The notes: generated from the letters alone by a model not told the origin. A DNA stretch of 64,000 nt from Sediminibacterium goheungense (GCF_004361915.1 NZ_SNWP01000010.1:496001-560000); one strand, 5' to 3'; counted from the stretch's first letter, positions 9,140 to 17,916 are shown. Numbers and translations: made by a program.

Positions 9140-10066
9140 TTATTTTTTGAAATCAAATAAAGTAGCCGTAAAAACTGCCCTTTCTCTTTTCTTCAACATT
9201 GCATCCCAGTTACCTTTATAGCGGAGAATTTTCGGAACAGTCAATCCTTCAAACTTACCCATTTCAACTTCCATCTGTACATTGAAATCGTAAACAAACG
9301 CTTTATAGCTGAGCGAGTAATTACGACCCATCACTTCCAATGTACGCTGATCAAACCATGTGGTCATTTGGTCTACCACTACCCTGTCGCTTTTCTCACC
9401 CAATGATTCTTTCGGTGTGATAGAAAATACATAACAGAGTTGTCCTTTATATTCTTCCAGATCGAGGCGATAGTCGTAGAGTTTATGCGCATCATCATCG
9501 TATAAATCCAGCTTGTTACCGATAAAAGGAATACCCGGTATTTTTTTACCCGGATTAAAAAACAACATCTTCAGTTGTTCCTTATGTTTTTCCATTCCTT
9601 TTTTATTGCTGGTACTTCTGGCATGTCCTTTCACGATATTATCTTCCCCACAAATCTTACCATTGGTAAAAAACAAACCAGCGTATAATTCAGGCGTCGT
9701 GTAATTGAATTCTCTTTTGCTATTATAAAAATCTCCGGTCACTTTTTCTTCCAGCACATCCATGGTTCTGCAACCGGCTTCTCTGTTTTGTCTTGTTTTG
9801 CTGTATAATGAAGCCTGCACCGCTCCTTTTTTATCCAGCATTTTGATATCGTTATAAGAAGTAAAACCCAATATGCGAAGGTTTCGGAAAGCCTTATAGA
9901 AAGTAGTGTCTTCTTTTATCTGTGTCAGCAATCTTTTGTAGTCGAAATTATTACGCACGACTACTTCCGATAAGGTAAAAGCCTGGTTATCTACCAATAC
10001 AGCTGTATCCTGTGCCTGTACAGACGTTGATAAGATAATAAAAAACAGGAAGACTGTACGCATCAT
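9140..10066 (-). CDS. Exported protein of unknown function
   Basis: This 308-residue protein has a clear signal peptide (MRTVFLFFIILSTSVQAQ), so it is exported. The start has tandem ATGs at 10066 and 10063. The body is mixed alpha/beta with conserved-looking YAGLFFTNGKICGEDNIVKG and VVVDQMTTWFDQRTLEVMGRNYSL segments. I recognise no catalytic motif. The latter half resembles lipid-binding or LolA-like beta-sheet proteins in its charge/Tyr pattern, but that is weak. It overlaps the end of def by four bases and is co-transcribed with it. Confidence 0.75.
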   Translation of the reverse strand: MMRTVFLFFIILSTSVQAQDTAVLVDNQAFTLSEVVVRNNFDYKRLLTQIKEDTTFYKAFRNLRILGFTSYNDIKMLDKKGAVQASLYSKTRQNREAGCRTMDVLEEKVTGDFYNSKREFNYTTPELYAGLFFTNGKICGEDNIVKGHARSTSNKKGMEKHKEQLKMLFFNPGKKIPGIPFIGNKLDLYDDDAHKLYDYRLDLEEYKGQLCYVFSITPKESLGEKSDRVVVDQMTTWFDQRTLEVMGRNYSLSYKAFVYDFNVQMEVEMGKFEGLTVPKILRYKGNWDAMLKKRERAVFTATLFDFKK

Positions 10067-10641
10067 TTAATAAAAATCATTTTATAATCGACCCTTGCTT
10101 TGCCTTTGCTGATATCATTCAGTTTTCCCTGTAACATTTTTTTTCGCAGAGGCTTGAGGTAATCGATAAACAATTTACCTTCTATATGGTCATACTCATG
10201 TAGAATTACACGTGCGGTAATACCCTTGAATATTTCTGTTTTTGGTTGAAATTGCTCATCCATATATTCCAGCTCTACTTCTGCAGCACGAAAAACATCT
10301 TCCCGGATATTGGGGATACTCAGGCAACCCTCATTATAGGACCACTCTTCTCCCATTAGTGATTTGATCCGTGCATTGATAAATACACGTTTAATACCCG
10401 GTTCATCGGGATATTTCCCCTTATCTTCCGCTTCCTGATGCTCAAAAATCTGCATGCTGTCTACCACAAATAGCCGAATGTCCTTGTTAATCTGCGGCGC
10501 AGCAAGTCCTACTCCATTACTGGCATACATGGTTTCCCACATATCTTCAATCAGTTTTGTTAGGCCGGGATAATCGGCTGTGATCTCAGCTCCCTTCTTC
10601 CTGAGCACCTGCGCCCCATAAGCTACAATAGGTAGTATCAT
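10063..10641 (-). CDS. def: Peptide deformylase
   Basis: It removes the formyl group from nascent N-terminal Met. All three family motifs are present: GVGLAAPQ, EGCLS and the metal-binding HEYDH. The start is placed at the ATG at 10641 (MILPIVAYG), giving 192 residues, the usual bacterial length. The longer open frame upstream has no family resemblance. It is the first gene of a leftward pair with the exported protein at 9140-10066. The region upstream, to ruvX, holds a perfect 22-bp inverted repeat. Confidence 0.95.
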   Translation of the reverse strand: MILPIVAYGAQVLRKKGAEITADYPGLTKLIEDMWETMYASNGVGLAAPQINKDIRLFVVDSMQIFEHQEAEDKGKYPDEPGIKRVFINARIKSLMGEEWSYNEGCLSIPNIREDVFRAAEVELEYMDEQFQPKTEIFKGITARVILHEYDHIEGKLFIDYLKPLRKKMLQGKLNDISKGKARVDYKMIFIK

Positions 10642-10725
10642 TGACTGTTCTGTTATATAATAAACTACAAAAATACCCCGAATTCGGGCAATACCCAAAT
10701 AAGCAGATTTTTAGATGGCAGAGTG

Positions 10726-10867
10726 CAGATCTCAGATGTATGATGGAGGATGTCGGATTTTGCTAAGGGGGCTAATAGCAAATGGCATATAGTTTATAGC
10801 GTATAGTATAATACAAGGCTATACGCTATAAACTATATGCTATCAGAAATCATACATCTGACATCTG
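10726..10867. repeat. Nested inverted repeats between ruvX and def
   Basis: The inner arms 10785-10806 and 10819-10840 are perfect 22-base reverse complements (GCATATAGTTTATAGCGTATAG and its complement) around a 12-base loop. Outside them, about 10726-10744 pairs with 10849-10867 (CAGATGTATGAT against ATCATACATCTG). The two nested hairpins use different word families (TATAGC and CAGATGT). It lies between two leftward genes and may act as a terminator or mRNA structure. Confidence 0.85.
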
Positions 10868-10874
10868 ACATTTG

Positions 10875-11285
10875 CTATCTATTCCCTAGGTATTCCTGCA
10901 ACATGATGGTAGCGGCAATCTGATCGATATTACCTTTATTCTGGCGGTCTTTTTTCTTCATACCCATATCAATCATAGCACGGGAAGCCATTTTTGAGGT
11001 ATAGCGTTCGTCAACGGTGATCAGTGGTATGGCTGGAAATTCTCTTTTCAGTTGCTGAATGGCTTTTTTGACCAGAGGGGTGGCGTGGGTGGGTTTATCA
11101 TCAAGGCCAAGCGGTTCACCAATCAGTATCAGTTCTACTTCTTCGGTTTGTATGTATTGCTTAAGAAATGTAATCAGGTCTTTGGAAGGAATGGTGGTTA
11201 ATGCACTGGCAATAATCTGTAAAGGATCCGTAACCGCAATACCGGTTCTTTTACCACCATAATCTATACAAAGTATTCTTGCCAT
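10875..11285 (-). CDS. ruvX: Putative pre-16S rRNA nuclease / Holliday-junction-resolvase-like RuvX (YqgF)
   Basis: This 136-residue protein has the RNase H-like fold motifs of the YqgF family: an N-terminal CIDYGGKRTGIAVTDP with the catalytic Asp, LILIGEPLGLDD with the second acidic residue, and a C-terminal VDERYTSKMA. The length is normal for the family. YqgF processes the 5' end of 16S rRNA in E. coli, and the family is also annotated as resolvase-like. It is leftward, upstream of def, and separated from it by the nested repeat. Confidence 0.93.
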   Translation of the reverse strand: MARILCIDYGGKRTGIAVTDPLQIIASALTTIPSKDLITFLKQYIQTEEVELILIGEPLGLDDKPTHATPLVKKAIQQLKREFPAIPLITVDERYTSKMASRAMIDMGMKKKDRQNKGNIDQIAATIMLQEYLGNR

Positions 11286-11631
11286 AAGGAAGTTGGAAAG
11301 TCCGGAAGTCAGAAAGACCGGAAGACTTTGATGCGAAAATAAGAAAAGCGAAGCAGATGGCAGATGTAGGATGGCGGATCGCTGATGTAGGATGTAGGAT
11401 ATCAGATGGCAGATCGCAGATTTATGACGGCTAATGGCTAATGGCTAATGGCTAATGGCTAATGGCTAATGGCTAATGGCTAATGGCTAATGGCTAATGG
11501 CAGAAACTGACGGGAGCTTCTGCATATTGTATCAATCCCTTCTTTTTTTGACTTTTAATTTTTGAATTTTGAATGAATATACTCACTACTGACTACTCAT
11601 TACTCACCATTCACCATTCACGACTCACAAC
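11286..11631. repeat. Gene-free 346 bp filled with word repeats
   Basis: No gene is seen here. From left to right the gap holds: the GGAAGTCC family (11288-11325); a degenerate GCAGATGGCAGATGTAGGATG run (about 11351-11420); a perfect heptamer tandem; and an ACTCACTACTGACTACTC / CACCATTCACCATTC run (about 11575-11635), which continues into the end of the leftward prenyltransferase gene. Four different word families therefore sit end to end in one gap. Confidence 0.85.
11430..11499 (+). repeat. Ten perfect tandem copies of GCTAATG
   Basis: The heptamer GCTAATG is repeated ten times without error from 11430 to 11499. The seven-base unit would shift frame if it were in a coding region. A second heptamer tandem, GTCAATG, follows mutS at 17717. 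Confidence 0.97.
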
Positions 11632-12531
11632 TCAAATCCACAAAGCCACGATCACCAATGCACCAAAAACCACGCTTGCAATACCATTGGCAGTCATGAA
11701 AGCGATATTTACTTTACTCAGATCATCTGGTTTTACAAGTGAATGCTGGTATACCAGCATGCCGGCAAATACGAGAAAACCGATCCAGTATAACCAATGG
11801 AAAGATCCGTACCAACCCGCCGTCAGAATACATAATGCACTTAGCAGGTGTAAGAGTTTGGAAACAGCCAATGCGTTTTTCTTTCCCAAAACAGAGGGAA
11901 TGGAATATAATTTTTGCGACTGATCGAATGCAATATCCTGCATGGCATAAATGATATCAAAACCACTTACCCAGAAAATTACGGCCACTGAAAACAGAAT
12001 GGGCAGCATAGCAAATTCGCCTGTTACGGCCAGATAGGCACCAATGGGCGCCAGTGATAAACCCAAACCCAATACCAGGTGACAAAAAATGGTAAATCGT
12101 TTGGTATAACTGTAAAAAAGAATCACAAATAAAGCTACCGGCGATAAGTAAAAGCAAATGGGATTGATAAACCAGGTAGCAAGCACAAAAAGCAGGCAAT
12201 TCACGATCACAAAACGCAACGCACTATCGGGCGAAATAATGCCACTGGGAATTTCCCGAATGGCCGTGCGAGGGTTACTGGCATCAAACTGCCGATCGAG
12301 ATAACGGTTAAAAGCCATAGCTGCACTTCTGGCCGTAACCATACAAACCAATACCAATACAAAGCTGATCACGTAAGGATGCACACGGCCACTCAGTTGT
12401 TCCTGCAACCAGCCGGCAGACATGGTTGTGGCTTTTTTAAAACCCAATACCAGACCGATCATGGCAAAAGGCAACGCAAACACCGTATGAGAAAACTTAA
12501 CCAGACTCAGGTAATTTTTTACAACAGCCAT
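11632..12531 (-). CDS. UbiA-family prenyltransferase
   Basis: This 299-residue polytopic membrane protein starts at the ATG at 12531; the longer frame begins at TTG. Both Asp-rich motifs of UbiA enzymes are present: NRYLDRQFDASNPRT (NxxxDxxxD) near residue 75 and DIIYAMQDIAFD near residue 195. It attaches a prenyl chain to an aromatic acid in quinone synthesis. Annotators usually call such Bacteroidota proteins 4-hydroxybenzoate prenyltransferase. In menaquinone-only organisms the relative is MqnP of the futalosine pathway, and nothing here decides between them. The gene end runs into the CACCATTC repeat. Confidence 0.88.
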   Translation of the reverse strand: MAVVKNYLSLVKFSHTVFALPFAMIGLVLGFKKATTMSAGWLQEQLSGRVHPYVISFVLVLVCMVTARSAAMAFNRYLDRQFDASNPRTAIREIPSGIISPDSALRFVIVNCLLFVLATWFINPICFYLSPVALFVILFYSYTKRFTIFCHLVLGLGLSLAPIGAYLAVTGEFAMLPILFSVAVIFWVSGFDIIYAMQDIAFDQSQKLYSIPSVLGKKNALAVSKLLHLLSALCILTAGWYGSFHWLYWIGFLVFAGMLVYQHSLVKPDDLSKVNIAFMTANGIASVVFGALVIVALWI

Positions 12532-12639
12532 AACAAATCTCAATATTGAATAACAAACAATGAAATAATGAAAAATAAGGAACCAGGCCTACAAGCCCCG
12601 AGGTTCAAGTTACAAGTTAACCCCTCGCCCCAAAAATCA

Positions 12640-12690
12640 AATCCGACATCAGCCATCCTACATCAGACATCTGACATCCGACATCTGCGA
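12640..12690. repeat. Degenerate CATCAGACATCTGACATC repeat
   Basis: A run of CATCC/CATCAG/CATCTG words lies immediately downstream of the leftward methyltransferase gene and directly abuts its stop. It is the reverse complement of the GATGTAGGATGTCAGATG family seen at 10726 and 11351. The rest of the 12544-12690 gap shows nothing else. Confidence 0.65.
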
Positions 12691-13215
12691 TCAACCATTC
12701 CGCACAATCTCCCATAAAACAATCCCCGCTGCCACAGAAACATTCAATGAATGCTTCATACCAAACTGGGGTATTTCTATACATCCATCACAAAGTTTGA
12801 GTACTTCAGCATCTACTCCTTCCACTTCATTACCTAAAACAATAGCCAGCGGATAATGGTTCTTTGCACTGAACTCACCAAGTAAAATACTGCCTTCAGC
12901 CTGTTCGAGGGCAAATACCTGGTACCCTTTTTCCTTGAGTTTCAGCACAGCTTCAGCGGTAGAAGAAAAATGTATCCAGTCGATGGTTTCGGTAGCGCCC
13001 AAAGCTGTTTTATGGATATCCCGATGCGGTGGTTGAGGTGTATATCCGCATAAGCAGATACCTTCTACCAGAAAAGCATCCGCCGAACGAAATACACTAC
13101 CCACATTGTGCATACTGCGGATATTATCGAGTACCACAATAACCCTGTTTTTTTCCGCTTCCTTAAATGCCGCTACCGATTTACGGCCCAGTTCATCCAT
13201 GCTCAGTTTTCGCAT
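12691..13215 (-). CDS. TrmH/SpoU-family RNA 2'-O-methyltransferase
   Basis: This 174-residue SPOUT methyltransferase has all three motifs: NIRSMHNVGSVFRSADAF (motif 1, with the catalytic Arg), IVLGNEVEGV (motif 2) and IPQFGMKHSLNVSVAAGI (motif 3, forming the SAM-binding knot). It is short, with no N-terminal RNA-binding extension, like minimal TrmL/TrmH-type proteins. The target, a tRNA or rRNA ribose, is not determined. It is transcribed leftward and is divergent from the M28 peptidase. Confidence 0.9.
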   Translation of the reverse strand: MRKLSMDELGRKSVAAFKEAEKNRVIVVLDNIRSMHNVGSVFRSADAFLVEGICLCGYTPQPPHRDIHKTALGATETIDWIHFSSTAEAVLKLKEKGYQVFALEQAEGSILLGEFSAKNHYPLAIVLGNEVEGVDAEVLKLCDGCIEIPQFGMKHSLNVSVAAGIVLWEIVRNG

Positions 13216-13289
13216 CCCGCAAAGGTAAACTCAACCGCTTAAATAAAGCATATGGTTGGTGTAGTGAGATTGTTTAATTTGTAAGCTTA

Positions 13290-13375
13290 TTCAGCTTATG
13301 GCTTATAGGTTATGGCGAATAGCATGTATATCCATCCAACTATATGCTATATGCTATTTTCCATAAGCCATAAAC
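13290..13375. repeat. Inverted word repeat (GCTTATGG / TATGCTAT) before the peptidase gene
   Basis: CAGCTTATGGCTTATAGGTTATGG on the left pairs imperfectly with CCATAAGCCATAA on the right. Between them AGCATGTATAT / ATATGCTATATGCTAT forms a second, inner palindromic zone. It lies in the upstream region of the M28 peptidase and overlaps the spurious longer start of that gene. Confidence 0.6.
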
Positions 13376-13395
13376 ATAAACCCAAACCAACCAAA

Positions 13396-14952
13396 ATGAG
13401 AAAAACAAACCGTTATGCCTGGTTATTGGCACTGAGTATGCCAATGGCGGCCATGGCTCAGGAGAAAGTAGACCTGGAAATGATGAAGAAAATCCGTGAA
13501 GAAGGATTGCAGCGTTCACAGGTAATGGATATTGCTTTTAACCTGACAGACAAAAGCGGCAACCGCCTTACCAATTCTGCCGGATATGCACGTGCTGCCA
13601 ATTATGCAAAAGAAGCACTCACCAGTTGGGGCGTATCAAATGCCACATTGGATCCCTGGGGTGAATTTGGTAAAGGATGGGATCTGGAGAAAGCTTATGT
13701 GGCCATTACCGCACCATATTACAAACCCATTCTGGCATGGCCCAAAACATGGACAGCCGGAACCAAAGGTTTAAAAAATGCCGAGATCATGGTAGTAGAA
13801 GCAAAAGATACCTTAGCGATTCAGGCTTATAGTGGTAAATTAAAAAACAAGATACTGATCATTGATCAGCTGAATGAATATAAACACAGCTTCAAAGCAG
13901 ATGCTGTACGTTATACCGATGAGCAACTGGCCAGAATGGCAGCAGTTACCCCTGCTCCACCCAATCCGGCCGGACCCGGTGCCGGACCTGCTATTCGTGG
14001 CTCATTGAATGTAGCAGCACGAGCGCTCAACTTATTAAAAGCTATGGCTCAGAAAGAAGGGGCCATCGGTATGTTTACCTCTGCTACACGTAACCACGAT
14101 GGTACCATTTTTGCACAGGGTGGTGGAGCCTATAAAGGCAGTGATCCTGAAAACTTTTTGGATATGGCATTGGGTATCGAAGATTACAATACCATTTTAC
14201 GCCTGGCAAAATCAGGTACGCCTGTAAAAATGGATGTAGATGTAAAAACAAAATTCCAGGATAAAGACTTACAGGGATACAATGTAATTGCTGAAATCCC
14301 AGGCACAGATCCTTTGTTGAAAGATGAAATTGTAATGATTGGTGCTCACCTCGATTCATGGCAAACAGGTACCGGTGCTACCGATAATGCATCTGGTTCT
14401 GCCGTTATGATGGAAGCAATGCGTATCCTGAAAACACTCGGTATACAGCCCAGAAGAACCATCCGTATTGGTTTGTGGAGCGGCGAAGAGCAAGGCTTAC
14501 TGGGATCAAGAGGTTATGTAAAGAAAACCTTTGCAGACCCTGCCAACATGCAGCCATTACCAGCTCACGAAAAATTCTCTGCCTATTATAATATCGATAA
14601 TGGTACCGGAAAAATCCGCGGTATTTATTTACAGGGCAATACGGAATGCAAAGATATTTTCAGTGCATGGTTAGCTCCATTCAATGATCTGGGCGCCACC
14701 ACGGTTACCATCAGTAATACAGGTGGTACCGATCACCAGGCTTTTGATGGAGTAGGCTTACCGGGCTTCCAGTTTATTCAGGACCCTATTGAATACGATA
14801 CCCGTACTCACCATAGTAATATGGATGTGTACGATCACCTGATTGCAGACGATCTTAAACAAATCGCCACAATCGTAGCAGCCTTCACCTACAACACAGC
14901 ACAACGTGATGCCAAGCTGCCAAGAAAGCCCATGCCAAAACCGAGGAATTAA
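13396..14952 (+). CDS. Secreted M28-family metallopeptidase
   Basis: The start is set at the ATG at 13396 (MRKTNRYAWLLALSMPMAAMAQ), a clean signal peptide, giving 518 residues; the longer frame upstream is repeat sequence. A PA-like segment is likely in the first half. The catalytic domain has the di-zinc ligands in order: GAHLDSWQTGTGATDNASG (His and bridging Asp), GLWSGEEQGLLGS (catalytic Glu-Glu), YYNIDNGTG (Asp) and a late His region (DTRTHHSNMDVYD). Such enzymes are aminopeptidases or carboxypeptidases in the periplasm or outside the cell. It stands alone, with a terminator after it. Confidence 0.9.
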   Translation: MRKTNRYAWLLALSMPMAAMAQEKVDLEMMKKIREEGLQRSQVMDIAFNLTDKSGNRLTNSAGYARAANYAKEALTSWGVSNATLDPWGEFGKGWDLEKAYVAITAPYYKPILAWPKTWTAGTKGLKNAEIMVVEAKDTLAIQAYSGKLKNKILIIDQLNEYKHSFKADAVRYTDEQLARMAAVTPAPPNPAGPGAGPAIRGSLNVAARALNLLKAMAQKEGAIGMFTSATRNHDGTIFAQGGGAYKGSDPENFLDMALGIEDYNTILRLAKSGTPVKMDVDVKTKFQDKDLQGYNVIAEIPGTDPLLKDEIVMIGAHLDSWQTGTGATDNASGSAVMMEAMRILKTLGIQPRRTIRIGLWSGEEQGLLGSRGYVKKTFADPANMQPLPAHEKFSAYYNIDNGTGKIRGIYLQGNTECKDIFSAWLAPFNDLGATTVTISNTGGTDHQAFDGVGLPGFQFIQDPIEYDTRTHHSNMDVYDHLIADDLKQIATIVAAFTYNTAQRDAKLPRKPMPKPRN

Positions 14953-15067
14953 TTTGGAAATTTGGAAATGTGCTAATTTGGAAATCACAAATTGATTAAT
15001 TGCCTTTTTGCTCTGCAAAAAGGCAATTTTCATTTCCAAATCTCCAAATTATCTCATTTCCAAATTA
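14953..15067. terminator. Nested hairpin terminator between peptidase and mutS
   Basis: The core hairpin 14998-15011 / 15015-15028 (AATTGCCTTTTTGC and its complement, loop TCT) is followed by TTTTCATTT, so it is an intrinsic terminator. It is nested in an outer, degenerate inverted repeat of ATTTGGAAATTTGGAAAT (left) and ATTTCCAAATCTCCAAATT (right). The outer arms are another word-repeat family. TATATTTG at 15068-15075, six bases before the mutS ATG, resembles the Bacteroidota -7 box. Confidence 0.8.
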
Positions 15068-15080
15068 TATATTTGCTGCT

Positions 15081-17717
15081 ATGGCAAAATCGGCAGCAGA
15101 TACTCCTTTAATGCAACAACACCGGGCTATTAAGCAGAAATATCCGGATGCGGTTTTGCTGTTTCGCGTGGGTGATTTTTATGAGACTTTTGGTGAAGAT
15201 GCTATCATTGCTTCACGTGTACTCGGGATTACATTAACCAAGAGAAATAATGGAGCGGCATCTTCGAGTGAACTGGCAGGTTTTCCGCACCATGCACTCG
15301 ATACTTATCTGCATAAACTGGTAAAAGCTGGTCACCGGGTAGCTATCTGCGATCAGCTCGAAGATCCCAAAACAGTAAAAGGCATTGTAAAAAGAGGTGT
15401 TACTGAAATGGTAACACCGGGCGTAGCCACCAACGATAAATTACTGGAACAGGGTAATAATAATTTTCTTGCTGCCATACATTTTACCGACACAGATACC
15501 GGTATCGCCTTCCTCGACATATCAACAGGTGAATTTTTTATAGCAGAAGGCAATACAGAATACATCGACAACCTTTTACAGGCACTCAAACCTGCGGAAG
15601 TTATTTTCCAGCGTAATTACCAGAAAGCATTCAAAGAAACACATGGTAACCGCTTCTACACCTATACCATGGAGAGCTGGATTTTTGATGCAGCTTTTAC
15701 CACAGAAACCTTACTCAAACATTTCCAGACACATACCCTGAAAGGTTTTGGAGTTGAACAGCTCTCAAAAGCACTGGTAGCTGCGGGTGCCATTTTATAT
15801 TACTTAAAAGAAACAGAGCATCCGAATATTCAACATATCAGCTCCATCCAGAGAATTGAAAAAGATGATTTTTTATGGATGGATCGTTTCACCATCCGTA
15901 ACCTCGAAATATTGAGTACAGGAACCGAAAATGGCAACTCACTGCTGAAAGTAATAGACCATACAGTGAGTCCGATGGGTGCCCGCTTATTAAGAAGATG
16001 GTTGATCTTTCCGTTGAAAGATCCTGTAAAAATCAGGGAAAGGCTCAATACAGTTGAATACTTTGTATTGCATACTGATACTCGCAAACAACTAATCACC
16101 GCTATTGAAAGCTGTGGTGATATTGAGCGGCTGGTGAGTAAGGTTCCCAATAAAAAAATCAATCCCAGAGAGGTATTACAATTAGCCAAAGGATTAGAGC
16201 AGGTAGCGCAAATAAAAGCGTACTGTCTTACTGCAACTGATCCTTTATTGATGAAAGCTGCAGCGATACTAAATCCCTGTGAGGCACTTATAGAAAGAAT
16301 TACAGCTTCCCTCACAGAGAATCCGCCGGTAGCGGCTAATAAAGGAGAAGTATTCAAAGCAGGCATACATACCGAACTGGATGAACTTCGCAGCATTGCT
16401 TCGGGCGGAAAAGAATTCCTGATCAATATTCAGCAACGGGAAGCGGAACGTACCGGTATCTCCTCGCTGAAAATAAGTTTCAACAATGTATTTGGTTATT
16501 ACCTGGAAGTAACCAATTCACATAAAAATAAAGTTCCGGCAGACTGGATACGCAAACAAACACTGGCGAATGCAGAACGATATATTACGCCGGAACTAAA
16601 GGAATACGAAGAGAAAATTGTTGGTGCAGAAGATAAAATACTGGCAATTGAACTCGCTTTGTACGATCAGTTATTACAGGATCTGCAACCCTATATTAGC
16701 TCCATTCAGCAAAATGCACAGGTACTGGCACAGTTAGACTGTTTACTTTCTTTTGCAGAAACGGCCATACTGTATCAATATAAAAAACCAGAATTGCATG
16801 AGGGGCATATACTAGATCTGAAAGAAAGCAGGCACCCGGTGATTGAAAGAAACCTGCCACCGGGAGAACACTATATTACCAATGATATTTTGCTGGATCC
16901 TTCAGCACAACAAGTGATCATTCTTACAGGCCCCAATATGAGTGGTAAGAGTGCCATTCTTCGTCAAACAGCCTTAATTACACTCTTAACACATATCGGA
17001 AGCTTTGTACCTGCAGCAGTGGCCAAAGTACCTTTAACCGATAAAATTTTCACGCGTGTGGGTGCCAGCGATAACCTGAGCGGCGGTGAATCAACCTTTA
17101 TGGTAGAGATGAATGAAACTGCGAGTATCATCAATAATATTTCAGAAAGAAGCCTGGTATTACTCGATGAAATCGGCAGAGGTACTTCTACCTATGATGG
17201 CATATCCATTGCCTGGAGCATTGTTGAATTCCTGCATGGATCAGCACATGCACCCAAAACGCTGTTTGCAACACACTATCATGAACTGAACGAACTGGAA
17301 GAAAAATTACCAAGGGTTAAAAACTTCCATGTTACCAATAAGGAAGTAGGAAATAAAATTATTTTCCTGCGTAAACTCGCTCCCGGTGGCAGTACCCATA
17401 GCTTTGGTATTCATGTGGCTAAAATGGCCGGCATGCCGCCTGCGTTAATTCAGCGGGCGAATGAAATACTCGCACAACTGGAAGAGAAACATGTAGATGA
17501 GGGAAGTCCGGAAGTCAGAAAGTCAGAAAGTCAGAAAGAGAGAATGCAGGAAGCCGTTAAAAATATCAGTGGCCCAAAAATGCAGCTTTCCATTTTTGAT
17601 GCGCACTCCGAAACCTTCAATGATATCCGCAAAGCCCTCAACGAAATTGATATTAACAGGCTCACACCGGTAGAGGCTTTGATGAAGCTGAATGAGATTA
17701 AGGAAAAGCTGAAGTAG
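15081..17717 (+). CDS. mutS: DNA mismatch repair protein MutS
   Basis: The start is the ATG at 15081 (MAKSAADTPLMQQ), giving 878 residues; the longer frame from TTG at 15000 covers the terminator hairpin. The domains are complete: mismatch-binding GDFYETFGEDA near residue 35, core and clamp, then the ATPase with Walker A LTGPNMSGKSA and Walker B LLDEIGRGTSTYDG, and the THYHELNELEE signature. It recognises base mismatches and recruits MutL. Between the ATPase end and the C-terminal helices, at residues about 807-822, lies EGSPEVRKSESQKERM. It is encoded by an in-frame copy of the GGAAGTCC/AGTCAGAA word repeat seen between genes elsewhere. The stop codon runs straight into a heptamer tandem. 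Confidence 0.97.
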   Translation: MAKSAADTPLMQQHRAIKQKYPDAVLLFRVGDFYETFGEDAIIASRVLGITLTKRNNGAASSSELAGFPHHALDTYLHKLVKAGHRVAICDQLEDPKTVKGIVKRGVTEMVTPGVATNDKLLEQGNNNFLAAIHFTDTDTGIAFLDISTGEFFIAEGNTEYIDNLLQALKPAEVIFQRNYQKAFKETHGNRFYTYTMESWIFDAAFTTETLLKHFQTHTLKGFGVEQLSKALVAAGAILYYLKETEHPNIQHISSIQRIEKDDFLWMDRFTIRNLEILSTGTENGNSLLKVIDHTVSPMGARLLRRWLIFPLKDPVKIRERLNTVEYFVLHTDTRKQLITAIESCGDIERLVSKVPNKKINPREVLQLAKGLEQVAQIKAYCLTATDPLLMKAAAILNPCEALIERITASLTENPPVAANKGEVFKAGIHTELDELRSIASGGKEFLINIQQREAERTGISSLKISFNNVFGYYLEVTNSHKNKVPADWIRKQTLANAERYITPELKEYEEKIVGAEDKILAIELALYDQLLQDLQPYISSIQQNAQVLAQLDCLLSFAETAILYQYKKPELHEGHILDLKESRHPVIERNLPPGEHYITNDILLDPSAQQVIILTGPNMSGKSAILRQTALITLLTHIGSFVPAAVAKVPLTDKIFTRVGASDNLSGGESTFMVEMNETASIINNISERSLVLLDEIGRGTSTYDGISIAWSIVEFLHGSAHAPKTLFATHYHELNELEEKLPRVKNFHVTNKEVGNKIIFLRKLAPGGSTHSFGIHVAKMAGMPPALIQRANEILAQLEEKHVDEGSPEVRKSESQKERMQEAVKNISGPKMQLSIFDAHSETFNDIRKALNEIDINRLTPVEALMKLNEIKEKLK
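17501..17540 (+). repeat. Word repeat inside the mutS reading frame
   Basis: GGAAGTCCGGAAGTCAGAAAG continues with further AGTCAGAA units. The 19 bases at 17504-17522 are identical to 11298-11316 between genes, and 13 are shared with 1571-1605. In mutS it is in frame and adds a polar, probably flexible stretch. Confidence 0.9.
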
Positions 17718-17785
17718 TCAATGGTCAATGGTCAATGGTCAATGGTCAATGGTCAATGGTCAATGGTCAATGGTCAATGGTCAAT
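17717..17785 (+). repeat. Tandem GTCAATG, nine full copies plus one partial
   Basis: GTCAATG is repeated nine times exactly from 17717, then GTCAATA. The first base is the last base of the mutS stop codon. Confidence 0.97.
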
Positions 17786-17837
17786 AAACGAAACTTGACC
17801 CCGACGATCAATATTGTGCAAACACAATATTTTTTTC

Positions 17838-17916
17838 ATTCACCATTCACTCCCTACCACTCACTACTGACTACTCACTACTCACCCTTCTTCATTCACC
17901 ATTCACCATTCTCCCC
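17838..17916. repeat. Degenerate CACCATTC / ACTCACTACTGACT run
   Basis: TTCACCATTCACTCCCTACCACTCACTACTGACTACTCACTACTCACC and a CACCATTC triplet run fill the gap up to the end of the leftward acyltransferase gene. The same two word families occur in the same order, but inverted in composition, at 11575-11635. Confidence 0.75.

Noticed and set aside
11430..11499. Possible CRISPR array
   Set aside because: The unit is seven bases with no spacers and no cas genes; it is a simple tandem repeat.
15000..15080. Longer mutS start
   Set aside because: It uses a TTG, covers the terminator hairpin and encodes residues unlike MutS N-termini.
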